Shown here one piece after another: positions 10,243 to 22,668 of a stretch of 64,000 nt of DNA. Positions within the stretch are counted from its first letter, which is position 1. Every line of letters begins with the position of its first letter. Made by a program: the position numbers and the translations under genes. The stretch comes from Cannabis sativa (lineage: Eukaryota; Streptophyta; Magnoliopsida; Rosales; Cannabaceae), in the NCBI RefSeq assembly GCF_029168945.1, contig NC_083606.1, positions 14,906,041 through 14,970,040 on the forward strand, in the 5' to 3' direction. Below the pieces are notes generated by a model, which was not told where the DNA came from, made no database searches, and saw nothing but the letters and a program-made list of their open reading frames with translations.

Positions 10243-13200
10243 ATGACTTCGCTAAGCAGAGAGCTTGTATTTCTTATACTTCAATTTCTTGACGAAGAGA
10301 AATTTAAGGAGACCGTACATAAGTATGCTTATTTTTTAATGATCCTTTGCTTTTATTATTTTCATTTTTATGGAAAATAATATATTTGATTTTTTTTTGT
10401 TCTTTCTGATAAACCATATATTTGAATGCTGATATAAAATAAATGATTGTGGGGTTGTTAGGTTGGAGCAAGAGTCAGGGTTTTTCTTCAACATGAGGTA
10501 TTTTGAAGACATGGTAACAGGTGGCGAGTGGGATGAGGTCGAGAAGTATCTGTCTGGTTTTACAAAGGTTGACGATAATAGATACTCTATGAAGATCTTT
10601 TTCGAGATTAGGAAGCAGAAGTATCTGGAAGCTTTAGACAAGTATGTGTTCTAAGGTTTTATTGAATCAGGAATGTTGGATTTTATTCATTTGCTTGATT
10701 GTATTGTTGGTTACACATAGTAGCTCTTTTTGCTGATGTGTAAAACAATTGTAGGCGGGATCGAGCTAAGGCTGTTGAAATATTAGTCAAGGATTTGAAA
10801 GTGTTTTCAGCATTCAACGAAGAGCTTTTTAAGGAAATCACGCAGCTGTTAACTCTGGAAAATTTTAGGTATGATCACTTGTTTCGTGTAATGGTGACGT
10901 AGGTGCCTTGTATTTACAATGTTTTAACTCTTAATTGTCTTGTTTTTGCAATGTCTTATGTTGATGGGTTTTCTGTTCTGGTCTATATTTTTATTTTAAA
11001 TCTAACCCTAAAATCCAACGACCTCAGGGATAATGAACAGCTATCTAAATATGGTGATACTAAGTCTGCTAGGGGTATAATGCTTGCTGAGCTCAAAAAG
11101 TTGATTGAAGCTAACCCACTATTTCGGGAGAAGCTTCAATTTCCCACCTTGAAGAACTCGAGATTACGTACACTGATTAATCAAAGGTCTTGATTAGTTT
11201 TATCTTTATGTGTTGAGACTATTTTTTGTTTCTTCTGCTTTATAATACTGGCTTATATTTTTTTCTTTTTAAATGTTGAAAATTGCAGTTTAAACTGGCA
11301 GCATCAGCTTTGTAAAAATCCCAGGCCTAACCCAGACATAAAGACCTTATTTACAGACCACAGCTGTGGACAGCCAAATGGTGCCAGGGCTCCATCCCCC
11401 GTCACTAATCCCTTAATGGGGGGTCCTGTTCAAAAGGCTGGAGGTTTTCCACCACTCAGTGCTCATGGTGTAAGTGAAGTTGAAAAAAATTTATAGTACA
11501 TTATGAATGTATATAAATATATAGATGTTTAACTTGTCCATACATGAACTATATAGCCATTTCAGCCCACTCCACCTGCTCTCTCAACTTCAATTGCAGG
11601 GTGGATGGCAAATCCATCCCCTGGCGCCCATCCCTCTGTGTCTGCTGGGCCTATTGGATTGGCTGTGACTAACAATGCAGGTAACTTTTTGGTGTCCATC
11701 ACCTACTGTACGTTCTTCTTGTGATTTGCTCCCTTTAAAATCGTCTTTATGTGTCTTGTCTATTTTTTAATTATTAATATTATGAATATATATTTTTTAA
11801 TGGATGCTTATATCATTTACACTTATTATGTCTCCCATTTGTAACATTTTTGATGATGTGCTTCCACTATATGTTTATTGTTTTTTTTCATTTTTGATCT
11901 GAATATGTTTGCTCATTCTTATACAGCAATCTTGAAGCGCCCTAGAACTCCTACCAATAACTCTGCAATGGATTATCAAACTGCCGATTCTGAACATGTG
12001 CTAAAGAGATCTAGACCATTTGGAATACCAGATGAAGTAATTCCCAATCCATAAGTGAAGCTTTGCTTTTCTGTTTTTTAATTGATTTTTTTAGCAGTTA
12101 CTATGGTATAAGATGCTTGCAAATTGCAGTTCTAGACATTTGAGATTGAGACTTTGAATTTAGTTATTGCAATGAATGAAGAAGAATTCTTCTCACTAGT
12201 TTGGAGTAGATTTCAGTTATTCCTTCTTTTTTTATCTAATAAGTAAAATTAAATTGTATTGATCAAAGATCAAACAGATTATTTTCATATCAAACAATGT
12301 GGTTAATGATGGGTAGCCTAGGTAATTGTGTGGAGGTGGAGGACATTTGTTTTGAAGCCTCTAGCGTGGTTGTGTTTAAACGATTCCCTATAAATCTACA
12401 ATTGGCTTCATGTTGGTTAACTATAATATGCACTCCCTTATTGTAAGTTTATGTTTGAGATTCTTTATTTACAACTAGCCCTATGTTGTCTGACAGGCCA
12501 ATAATCTACCAGTAAATATATTGCCTGTTTCATACCCCAACCAGAGCCACGCCCAGAGTTCCTACTCTTCTGATGACTTACCAAGGTCTGTTGTTATGAC
12601 TCTAAATCTGGGTTCGGGTGCGAAGAGCATGGATTTCCACCCAGTGCAGCAAATTCTACTTCTTGGTAAGCTATTCCTGTTTGATAATGCAACCTTTTGT
12701 TTTTTAAGCCTTTTTTAATGCCCCCCCCGCCCCCCCCCCCCCCCCCAAAAAAAAAAAAAAGAAAATCAGATTTCTCTATTTGCTTACTTTGTTAACATGT
12801 ATATTCAATTTTAGTTGGAACAAACATTGGTGATGTCATGATCTATGAACTTTCAACCCATGAACGGATTGCTGTGAGAAATTTCAAGGTCTGGGACCTT
12901 ACATCTTGCTCAATGCCTCTGCAGGTAGGTTGTTGTAATAGTAATTTAATTTAGTTTAACTTTAAATGCCCAGTAGATACTTGTAGCCTTATTTTTCTGT
13001 ACTTCTTTTTAATGTGAAATTCGCTTTTCTTTAGGCTTCTCTGGCTAATGATTACTCGGCATCAGTCCACCGTGTAGTGTGGAGTCCTGATGGAGCCCTA
13101 TTTGGTAATTCTAGTGGTTTTGTTGATTTATTATACTCTGTGAGCGTATCAGTACTGTTTCTTTGTAACCAAACAAAACTATTGTTTCTTTGTAAAAGAA

Positions 13201-15774
13201 AAATATTAACAATAATAATAATAAAAACAAGATTAATGTTTCATCCCAAATGAAAATTTATGTAAAAAGACAGAAAATGGGTTTTAAGTTATTTGTCTAA
13301 ATCATCTTCTTTGCTTCAGGTGTTGCATACTCCAAGCACATTGTGCACATATACTCGTATCATGGTGGTGATGACTTACGAAATCACCTGGAGGTTTGTG
13401 CTGTCAGATAATCTTTGTTTAGTCTTTCTGCTATTATTTTGTCTTATTTGTCCCCCTATTATTGTTTTATTTATGTTATTGTTATGTGTATAAGTACACA
13501 TATTTTTTAAATTTAGTAACCAGTAGAGAGTTAGAAGCCTTATAGACATCCTATATTTTACAACTTAAGCATCGTTTCAATATTGATTTTTCAGATTGAG
13601 GCTCATGCTGGCAGTGTAAATGATCTTGCATTTTCATATCCAAACAAGCAGCTGTGTGTAGTTACTTGCGGAGAGGATAGGGTCATTAAGGTTTGTTTTT
13701 ATTAATGTTTGATGTGATTGGTGATGCATGATGCAATTATTAAGCATTCAAGCTTGTGCAGGTCTGGGATGCTGCTACTGGGGCTAAGCAGTATACTTTT
13801 GAGGGTCACGAATCAATTGTATATTCTGTGTGTCCACATCACAAGGAAAATATTCAGGTGATTTTCTTTGCATTTATCATATTTGCTTGTGTCACTGAAT
13901 TTACAGACGAAAAGATAACCCTCGTAAGCAGTGCATTGAAGGCAAAAGATAGATTTGTTGTTTTTTAACTTTAAATTAATTAGATAAAATATTCTGTATT
14001 TTTATTTCATAAAATGAAGCAAAACAAATTTCAGCTTCTCAGTCTGTTAACTGAAGTACTATATATGGAGTACTATTATTTGTTCATTTGCATATATTAC
14101 AGTATTTGCCATCTGAATTTTACTCAAGTTTCTATCTCGATTTTTGTCACCACAACCTGGGTTGCCATAAGTTGCTTACTAGACCATCAATTTAAAATTT
14201 TTTGCATTAATAGAGGAGTGAAGTTAACTTTGCATTCTGTTTTATATATCTATTTAACTCAATTAATAAACGAGGAATTATATATTTTAACTCAGAAAAT
14301 TAGCAATCCAATTTTTTCTTCATGCTCATTAATTTATTTTCAATTTTATTTCTTGCAAAATTAAATATCTCTAGTGGATATGTTGACTATATAACATAGG
14401 TTGACTATATATGTATGTATAGCTTTTTGGCTTAATAATTCCTTTTTCCCAGTTCATCTTCTCAACAGCAACTGATGGGAAAATAAAGGCATGGTTATAT
14501 GATAACATGGGTTCAAGAGTTGATTATGATGCGCCAGGACATTCAGCTACCACTATGGCATACAGTGCTGATGGAATGAGGTATAGAACAGTAACTTGTG
14601 CAACTGTACCTTTTTACCTGCTAGCCACATGAGACTAATTGATCTATTTTTGATAGGTTGTTTTCATGTGGAACAAATAAAGAAGGAGAGTCATACTTGG
14701 TTGAATGGAATGAAAGCGAAGGAGCTGTCAAGCGTAATTATAATGGTCTTGGAAAGCGATCCGTGGGGATTGTGCAATTTGATACTACGAAAAATAGGTT
14801 CTTGGCTGCTGGAGATGAGTTTGTGGTGAAATTCTGGGACATGGATAATGTGAATCTGTTGACAAGTATTGATGCTGAAGGTGGATTACCGGTAGGCATC
14901 TTTTTATTTCTTTCTTATGTTATGTAATCGATTTATTGTATGTTACTCACTAATAATATATAAACACGTGTTGACACATATTGTATATGCATACATACAC
15001 ACTTCCAACACTTAGTTCAGGAAAAACATTCTTTTTCAACTTTAGATTGCAGAAAGAAATTTTAGTCTATCTTCATAAAATCCTCTTAACACCATTGTTT
15101 GAGTCTAGTATTTAGCCTAAGTTGACTTTGGAAAGAAAAGCACCTAGATCATTGTTCTACGGCTTCCCTGCTCAATACTCTAATTAACTTGACCTCTTTC
15201 TTGTTCTTACTTTATTTATTTATTTTGCAAAGTTTTATTTTGTCTTCTTGTTATGGTTTTCTCTTCATAATAGTACACATTTCTACCTTTTAGTTTTTGT
15301 ATTTCTCACTTGGTTTATCCAATTCTTGTCTATATCCACCCTACAACTATTTTTTTTTTATTTGATGATCCTACAGGCTTCTCCGTCTATTAGATTTAAC
15401 AAGGAAGGAATACTTTTGGCAGTCTCAACAAATGACAATGGTGTTAAAATTCTGGCGAATTCGGATGGATTTAGACTGCTACGAACCATGGAAAATCGTA
15501 CGTTTGATGCATCTAGAGTTGCTTCAGCAGCTGTAGTGAAGGTGAGTCTTTCTGCTTTAGACTCTTGACAATTATCCATTACTTGAATGTGAAACTGAAA
15601 AGTCTTTGGGGGTATTATGGATTTCATTTTTGACTCTTAAATTATTAATTTATATGCAGCAGCAAGCGGCTCCTGCAATTGGCACATTCAATTCTTCCAA
15701 TATTGTTGGGACAAGCATGGGAGATCGAACCCCTCCAGTTGGGGCAATGGTTGGAGTGGTAACTAGATCATCTC

Positions 15775-15827
<53 letters not shown>

Positions 15828-18583
15828 TGCATTGTGTATGAAACTACTGTGTTAACTTGATAATTTCCCCTGTTTTTTTTTTTCTCTGTCTGTTTCCATT
15901 GACGCAGAACAATGATAATCGAAGCATGGTTGATGTGAAGCCTAGAATTTCTGAGGAGTCACCAGATAAATCTAGGATCTGGAAAGGGACAGAAATTAAT
16001 GAACCATCACAATGCCGCTCGTTAAGGCTCCATGATAATTTGACAGCAATGAGGGTATGGATTTGTACTTTACATCTCCTTCTATATTTCATATGCTCCA
16101 CTTTCATGTCTTTACTGTTTCATCTCTCTGATTAGTTTTAGCTGAGCTGATGCCCTTATAGTTTGTAAGAGAATCTTTTATTAACTATATAGTTCTCATT
16201 TGTTTATGTTTATTTTCATTTAGTCAATGAAGTAATATTGGTTGAGTTTGTTCCAGCTCTAACACAATGATAATTTTCAGGTTTGTAGACTAATTTATAC
16301 AAATTCTGGACTCGCCCTATTGGCATTATCTTCTAATGCAGTACACAAACTCTGGAAGTGGCAGAGAAATGATCGAAACACAGGAAAGGTATTAGAACTT
16401 TATGTTAGAAGATTTCACTTCTCATTTGTTAGCTTTAAACTTGCCCTTCATATAAATTTCATCTTTTGTAGGCCTCTACAAGTGTTCAACCACAATTATG
16501 GCAACCTTCAAGTGGAATATTAATGACCAATGACATTGGGGATACAAATCCGGAAGAAGCTGTTCCCTGCTTTGCCCTTTCAAAGAATGATTCGTATGTT
16601 ATGTCTGCTTCTGGGGGAAAAATTTCCTTATTCAATATGATGACGTTTAAGGTAGTATATTGCTTTCTTTTTTATTGTTTAACTAATCTAGCTTACTCGG
16701 TTGTGTATTTGTTTTTAGTTCTTGCTAAGTAATCCCCATTGTATTATGGCATTATACTCCGTCATGTAAACAGAATTGGAGTTGCAATTGTCCATACCGA
16801 AAATACTAAAAGTACCCATCTATAGTGATCAAAACCTATCACTACTTAAACAATTATTTATATATCTATATATAAATATATTTATATATTTGAATATCTA
16901 AATATGTATTTTAAACAGAGTTAGAAGTATTGGTGTTGAATGATTTCATGGAGCTTTGAGATTTTTTAAAGTAAATAGGAAGTTATGAAGGTATCTTCTG
17001 TTTTACCTTTATCTTGTTAAACTCACTTCTGTTCTGTCTTCATTGCAGACAATGACTACTTTTATGCCACCTCCACCAGCAGCTACATTTCTGGCATTTC
17101 ATCCTCAAGACAATAATATAATTGCCATAGGCATGGAGGATTCCACCATACAAATTTATAATGTTCGCATTGATGAGGTCTGTAACTGTTAACTGAGCCT
17201 TATAAGTATTTTTTTTTCTTCATGTTAGATAGGAAAATAATATTGGATTGCTAATTCTTAAAAATTTTCTTTTTCACAGGTTAAAACCAAGTTAAAAGGT
17301 CATCAGAAGAGGATAACAGGTCTTGCCTTTTCTCACACCCTGAATGTACTTGTATCTTCAGGAGCGGACTCTCAGGTAAATATTACTTCAATCTATAAAC
17401 GTATATGGTCTGGTATGTTAGTTAAGCCAAGAGAGGAGCAGTATTATTAGAGCAGATGATAGGTTAGGGATGCTTGATATACAAATCTTTTGGTCGTTGG
17501 CTGCTACCTGTTTGATATTCTTTTATTGCCTTTCATTGTTCATACTTAAATCATTTCCAGCTTGTGACTATTAACTGGGAATACATGTCTGAACATAACT
17601 CATTTCTTGCTTCATAGTCAATTCGTAATAATAAACTTAGATTCTGCATGTTATGAGTGAAGCATAAATAGTTCAATAACGTTTGCATTCACAATTAATC
17701 TTAATATACATTTTTTTCCCCAACAGTTGTGTGTTTGGGGCACAGATGGATGGGATAAGCAGACAAGTAAGTTCTTGCATAAGGGGCGAATACAAGTTGC
17801 ACCTGCAGATACCCGAGTTCAATTTCACCAAGATCAGATACATCTACTGGCAGTTCATGAAAGTCAGATAGCTCTATATGAAGCACCAAAACTGGAGTCT
17901 CTTTTGCAGGTACACCTCTTACTTATTATGCTTGTAATGGTTTTCCCATCAAGTTTGATCATATTGCATGTAAACCAACTATTACAGCATTAATTTCCTT
18001 GCATTTATTTGCACATAGGTACTGTGCTACGATTATAGTATTCTTGCTAATGATTTTTTTTTTTCAGTTTTACGGAATTAGTTAAGGATTGACTTACCTC
18101 TTTGAACTATGTTATTATATTGTAGTTTTTCCCTCGAGAAGCTAGTGGTCCAATCACCCATGCTACCTATTCTTGTGATAGCCTGTCAGTATATGTTAGC
18201 TTTGAAGATGGAAGTTTAGATGTACTTACAGCATCAACGCTCAGACTGAGATGTCGAATTAACGCAACTGCTTATCTTCCTGCAAATCCGAGGTTCATTT
18301 TATTATCTTAAAATTCTCAATACTCGCCCCTGCCATTCCTCTTTGCATATGACTAAATTGATTTATAATGTTCAACAGCATAAGAGTCTATCCTCTGGTC
18401 ATTGCTGCACATCCATCCGAACCCAACCAGTTTGCACTAGGTCTTACAGATGGAAGTGTACATGTGCTCGAGCCCTTGGAATCGGAAGGGAAATGGGGCA
18501 CCAACCAACCAGCTGAAAATGGTGCTGGACCAAGCGCCGCGGCTATAGGAGCAGCAGCTGGTTCGGACCAACCGCAAAGGTGA
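10243..18583 (+). CDS. TPR4: TOPLESS-related transcriptional corepressor (TPR4-like), 1134 aa, 25 coding exons
   Basis: Nuclear Groucho/Tup1-type corepressor recruited by EAR-motif repressors (Aux/IAA, JAZ/NINJA, WUS). Exons: 10243-10322, 10462-10641, 10755-10868, 11028-11186, 11289-11469, 11557-11680, 11927-12036, 12497-12665, 12815-12924, 13035-13104, 13320-13393, 13595-13690, 13762-13857, 14453-14580, 14657-14891, 15377-15541, 15660-15758, 15908-16054, 16281-16388, 16472-16651, 17049-17177, 17280-17375, 17727-17909, 18126-18292, 18379-18583; all introns GT-AG, total 3405 nt. Start MTSLSRELVFLILQFLDEEK is the family N-terminus: LisH about 4-36, CTLH about 34-92, then the CRA region with KYGDTKSARGIM. 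A Pro-rich linker follows about 200-340, then two WD40 propellers about 345-1090 (CVVTCGEDRVIKVWD, KNDSYVMSASGGKISLFNMM). It ends SDQPQR. The C-terminal SIRVYP and EPNQFALGLTDGSVHV words favour TPR4 over TPL/TPR1 or TPR2/TPR3. Exon 17 may start 3 nt later (tandem cag acceptor). No lesion seen. Confidence 0.95.
12721..12760 (+). repeat. Poly-C then poly-A tract in TPR4 intron 8
   Basis: A run of C with a single g interruption passes straight into about 14 A. It lies inside the intron between exons 8 and 9, 56 bp after the donor, so it is spliced out. Such tracts are prone to length variation and assembly error. Confidence 0.9.
15779..15824 (+). repeat. (CT)n microsatellite in TPR4 intron 17
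   Basis: About 23 uninterrupted CT units lie 20 bp after the donor of intron 17. The tract opens frames on both strands that are not genes. Likely polymorphic in length. Confidence 0.95.
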
Positions 18584-19044
18584 CAACCAAATGTAGAAGC
18601 TTTTAGAAAGGACCTCGAGTAGTGAGTGGTATATGGTGTTTCTTTCGTAGGATAGCTTTCCCTGGTCCCAGCGTATTTAATTTTCGGGGGGAAAGCTGCG
18701 ATAGTTGGTACTTAATAGTTTTAGATGCCTGAATTAACCACAGTAGAATTTCTTTGAAGTGCCGCTAATCGAATGAGTTCATTGTCAAGTATTAATTGGT
18801 GCTGTAAATTGGAGACGAGGACTACAAGCATATGAAAGGTGGGCTCTGAAATAGAAATTTCTAAGATATTTGTAGTTGGTTCGATCCCCTCTTAGTTACT
18901 CAGTTTCTAGAAGATTTTATTTTAATTGTAATTGTGGACATTTTTTCTTTCTTTCTCTCTCTTTCTAACTAAATAGGTTTATTTTATTTTATTTTATTTT
19001 ATTTTATTTGTTCTATATATGTAATCAATTTTCTGTTTAATTAT

Positions 19045-19050
19045 AATAAA
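19045..19050 (+). terminator. Poly(A) signal of TPR4
   Basis: aataaa lies 462 bp after the stop codon, within T-rich sequence and just after an (attt/t)n pentanucleotide tract (18979-19009). The 3' UTR would therefore be about 0.48 kb. An earlier near-upstream element cannot be excluded. Confidence 0.5.
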
Positions 19051-19079
19051 GATCAGTTTTACAGTTTATTCTCTTTCTC

Positions 19080-19738
19080 TCTTGTCTGATTTTAAGTTTT
19101 ATATTACCCTAAACGAGTTTATGATCGATGCTTAAATTTGTTTTACAAGCTACTAATCTATTATTTTAAAGAAAAAAATGGGTGGCTGTAATAAGTGCAG
19201 CTGCACAAATTGCTGGGAGAAAGAGAAGATATCCGTGGCTAGACTTCAGCGTTCATTAGAGCACTAAAAAAGAGTGAAATGGGTTCATCATAATTAGGTT
19301 TTTTTCAATAAAAAAGATAAGTTATTTTAACACCTTTCATTTTCATAGAAATAAATTTCTCATGCCATATCACCATAAAATGAGCCACACACTGACAAAC
19401 ACTTGTTTTGGCAGCTCTATTTTTTAAACATGAGATGCTTTTAGAAACTAGACTTGTAGTTCTTGTCAAGATTCTTTTTAGTTTGTTTATTGTTCAAGTT
19501 ACTCTGTGTACTTCCAATACTAATTACTAACACAATGAATTTTATCAAACAAAACTCAAATTTTAATAAATTTTCCTTCACTTATTGTACACTTTCAGTT
19601 TCTACTCTTGTCACTTATAACATTCGTTCTCAATTCTAATCTTCTTATGGTCAATTCTTTACTTTTTTAGGAAAAATTACATAAAATACATTTTTTTGTA
19701 AAATTTTTACAGAATAAATATTATTTTGGACTATGTAT
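19080..19738. other. Intergenic DNA after TPR4
   Basis: AT-rich, no gene recognised. The last 70 bp (gaaaaattacataaaatac...) look like the flank of an older repeat into which the element at 19739 inserted; the same kind of sequence resumes after 20608. Confidence 0.5.
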
Positions 19739-20600
19739 GGGAAATTTGATTTTCTATACTTAGAAAATCAAAAAATTTGATTTCTAAACCAATAATTTAA
19801 ACCCTAAAAAAACTATACCTTTTTTTTCAAAACCCCAAAAATACCCCCAAACTAAAACTATCTCTCTTTCTCTCTCTATCTAGCCGGTCCCAAGAATCCC
19901 ACACCCCAGGTCCGATGGTCGGACCATGGGGTCCGATGGGGTCCGACCAATCGGACCCATCGGACCCCAAGGTCCGACCATCGGACCTCTCTTTCCCCTC
20001 TCTCTCAAATCGCAAAAAAAAAAAAAAGAAAAAAAAATTAAAAGCGGTCGGACCTTCGGTCCGATGGGTCCGACGAAGGTCCGATGGGTCCGATGGTCGG
20101 ACCCATCGGACCCGAAGGTCCGACCATCGGACCTCTTTCTTCCTCTCTCTCCAAAATCGCAGAAAAAAAAAAAAAAATTTAAAAGACGGTCGGACCTTGG
20201 GGGTCCGATGGGTCCGACCATCGGACCCATCGGACCCCCAAGGTCCGACCATCGGACCTCTGTCTTCTTCCCTCTCTCAAATTGCAGGAAAAAAAAAAGT
20301 TTCAGAGACTGGGGTTGCTCTTTCGGGTTGGGGTTGGGGTCGGAGGGGTTGGGGTCGTGGTCGACGGGGGTGAGGGTGGTGATCGGCGTTGGGGTTGACG
20401 TGGGTGGGTGAGGGTGGTTCGGGTGAGGGTGGGCGGTTGGGGTGAGATAGAGGGAGAGAGAGATGATGCAGAGAGAGAGAATATTGTGAGGGGGGTATTT
20501 TTGGGGTTTTGAAAAAAAAGGAATAGTTTTTTTAGGTTTTAAATTTTTGGTTTAGGGAAATTTTTTTTTGATTTTCTAAGTATAGAAAATCAAATTTCCC
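19739..20600. mobile_element. Long-TIR DNA transposon, non-autonomous, 862 bp, with GGTCCGA hairpin array
   Basis: The ends are inverted repeats: gggaaatttgattttctata on the left and its complement ending at 20600. Similarity continues inward for about 120 bp on each side (ccctaaaaaaactat, caaaaccccaaaaatacccc). The 8-bp sequence ctatgtat is duplicated on both flanks (19731-19738, 20601-20608). The centre (about 19910-20300) is GC- and CpG-rich and has three tandem units. Each unit has ggtccga/tcggacc inverted copies, a CT-rich stretch, a caaatcgca-like word and a poly-A run. No transposase is encoded. Long TIRs suggest a Mutator-like or foldback type; the 8-bp duplication would also fit hAT. 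Confidence 0.75.
19912..20300. repeat. Three-unit tandem array of GGTCCGA palindromes
   Basis: Units of roughly 120-140 bp begin near 19912, 20045 and 20188. Each holds arms such as ggtccgatgggtccgacc and its complement, so each unit can form a strong hairpin. Because units repeat and lack stops, four overlapping ORFs of 116-161 codons open here on both strands. Their peptides (RTHRT, GPMGP, SDPSDP) are translation of the repeat and not genes. Confidence 0.8.
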
Positions 20601-20608
20601 CTATGTAT

Positions 20609-22207
20609 TATGCAAAAGTTACTAATTGGACTTTCTAAATAATAAAAAGAACACTATATTTTTCAAAATAGTACAAATAGGATCTAAGCTTTTGTCAAAA
20701 AAAAAAAAAAAACTTAATAATAATCAGATCTAGAGATGTTATGACAAAATTGGTTACATTTTCTGTATCTATTTGTATTAAGAATTGTCTTCAAGTTGGT
20801 TATATTTAGAAAAAAAATATTGAAAATTGAACTTAGGGCCCTATTTTTACCATTTTAGAAAATACAGGGTCTATTTTGAACAAAATAGAGAGTCCAATTA
20901 GTAACTTTTACAAAACACAAAGTGTAAAATGGTATTTACCTAAATTTTACATTTTTACGTTTAAAGATTTATTTTTATATTTTTATAGTATTCAATAAAA
21001 ACAACATGAAAACAACAAAAAAATTACATAAAAATAATAGGAAAATAAAATCCAAACAACATCAAAATAACAACAAAAAATAACATACAAATAACAAAAA
21101 ATCAACAACAAATTAACAAGAGTACAACATGAAAATATTTTTAAAATCCGTATTTTTTATAAATAAAATTATTTGAAATTCCGTACAACCGTATTTTTGT
21201 AACTTTTTTACTGTTTTTGTATATTTGTGAAATAATCTTTTTTTAGGATGGTCAATTCCTTTTTATAAGCACGATTTACTTAATTTAAAATAATTTAGTT
21301 CGGAAAGTTGGAAACCCAATCCAAACCTTTTATTGTTACCATTGTTATGTCTAATTTAACTTTTGCTTGTTGGATTGTTGTTGAAATTAAATCAAAGAAG
21401 CCTATAGGAATCTGCAAACAAGAAGCTTAACCGCTTATTAACGGTTTTGGGATTGAGACAGGACAGGTAGGGCAACATGGGCCACTGCCCCAAGCCCCTC
21501 TGCCCAAAAGGCCTCCTCTGAGTTTATATATAGGGGTAAGTTGAAAAATACTACTTTATTAATCAATTAATCAAATTTACCTCTAATTTTACATTTAATT
21601 AAAACATACCTCTTTTTATATGTATTGTACCTAAAATACCCTGACATAAGAGAGTCACATGGAGAGTATCTTGAAGTGACATGGGTAAAATAGGTACAAT
21701 TTTTAAAAAAAGGAAGTAAATATGATAGACTTTAAAAAAGAAGGTAAAAATAAAAAAGGACAATATAAAAAGGGTATAGAGTGTAATTTCCACTTATTAT
21801 ATATATGTGAAAGCCTACAAAAGTGGACCTTTTTTTGTTTAAGAAGTGTGTCGATTAAACAAGCCCAAGGAAAAAAAAAATTAAATGAATTTATGGAAAT
21901 TCAAGTTCTCACTTCCTAGAGACCTAAGCTAACACCTTTTACAAAAAGTTGATAAAAAGGACTAACGGGCCAATAATGTGTAAATATTTATTTATTTTTT
22001 TTTTTTTCTAAAAAAAGGCCCCAATTTAAAATTTTGCCCTATGTAATTCAAAAGTTTGAGACAGCCTTGGATTGGGATAATGTGTTTCTTTAATTTTATT
22101 TACTCACCCATAGGATAATATATACAATGTACTGTCATAAGATTAGGGTCTAAGCCCATAATTAACATGTACTAATAAACAACTCACATACAATTAACTT
22201 CATATCC
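20609..22207. other. AT-rich intergenic DNA with repeat debris
   Basis: No gene. An inverted pair, agttactaattggactttct (20617-20636) and its near complement at 20898-20917, probably marks the remains of a second palindromic element. Segments near 21470-21530 and 22010-22065 (ggggtaag, aggccccaattt, gccctatg) resemble fragments of an old non-autonomous DNA element. Immediately before 22208 is probably the 3' end of the decayed copia element listed next. Confidence 0.5.
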
Positions 22208-22216
22208 CCTCAAGTT

Positions 22217-22668
22217 AGGACTAACAAAATGATGCATACACGATAACACGATTCGAAACCCACATGAGAGTTAGCGGGTTTTGGTTTACCTTAAATGGGT
22301 TCAGCTCATGTTCGGGTTGACTTGTCTAACCCATTTAATAAATGGGTCGTGTTTGGGTTGGCAAAACTAATACAAAATTGACCTGTTAATGACCTATTTA
22401 AAGTTATTTTAGTTCTTTAACATATCATAAATGGGTCTGTATTGAATATGTCATAAACGTGTTATTAGTTGACATGTTTAACCAAAATATACTTATAAGC
22501 GGGTTACACGGGTCGTGTCGTGTCGATTCATTTATAAATAAGTCGTGTTCAGGTTTCATTTTCTGACACGATTATTAAACTGGTCATATTCAGGTTAGGC
22601 ATATATCTATTATACATGGATCTTGACACGATACGAATACGATCTATAAACACAAATTGCCACCCTTA
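22217..22668. mobile_element. 452-bp inserted sequence flanked by 9-bp repeat cctcaagtt
   Basis: The 9-bp word cctcaagtt occurs at 22208-22216 and 22669-22677. Removing the segment between rejoins the 3' end of the minus-strand copia pol to its polypurine region. The insert is non-coding and rich in short inverted words (acacgggtcgtgtcgtgtcg, gacacgat, gggttggc) typical of non-autonomous DNA elements. Its tips are not obvious inverted repeats. A 9-bp duplication would fit the Mutator group; class is uncertain. Confidence 0.5.

Noticed and set aside
10903..11193. 96-codon ORF starting in TPR4 intron 3
   Set aside because: Its C-terminal half is TPR4 exon 4; the N-terminal half is translated intron.
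19827..20411. Four overlapping ORFs of 116-161 codons on both strands
   Set aside because: They are translations of a tandem palindromic repeat that lacks stops; peptides are simple repeats and both strands are open alike.
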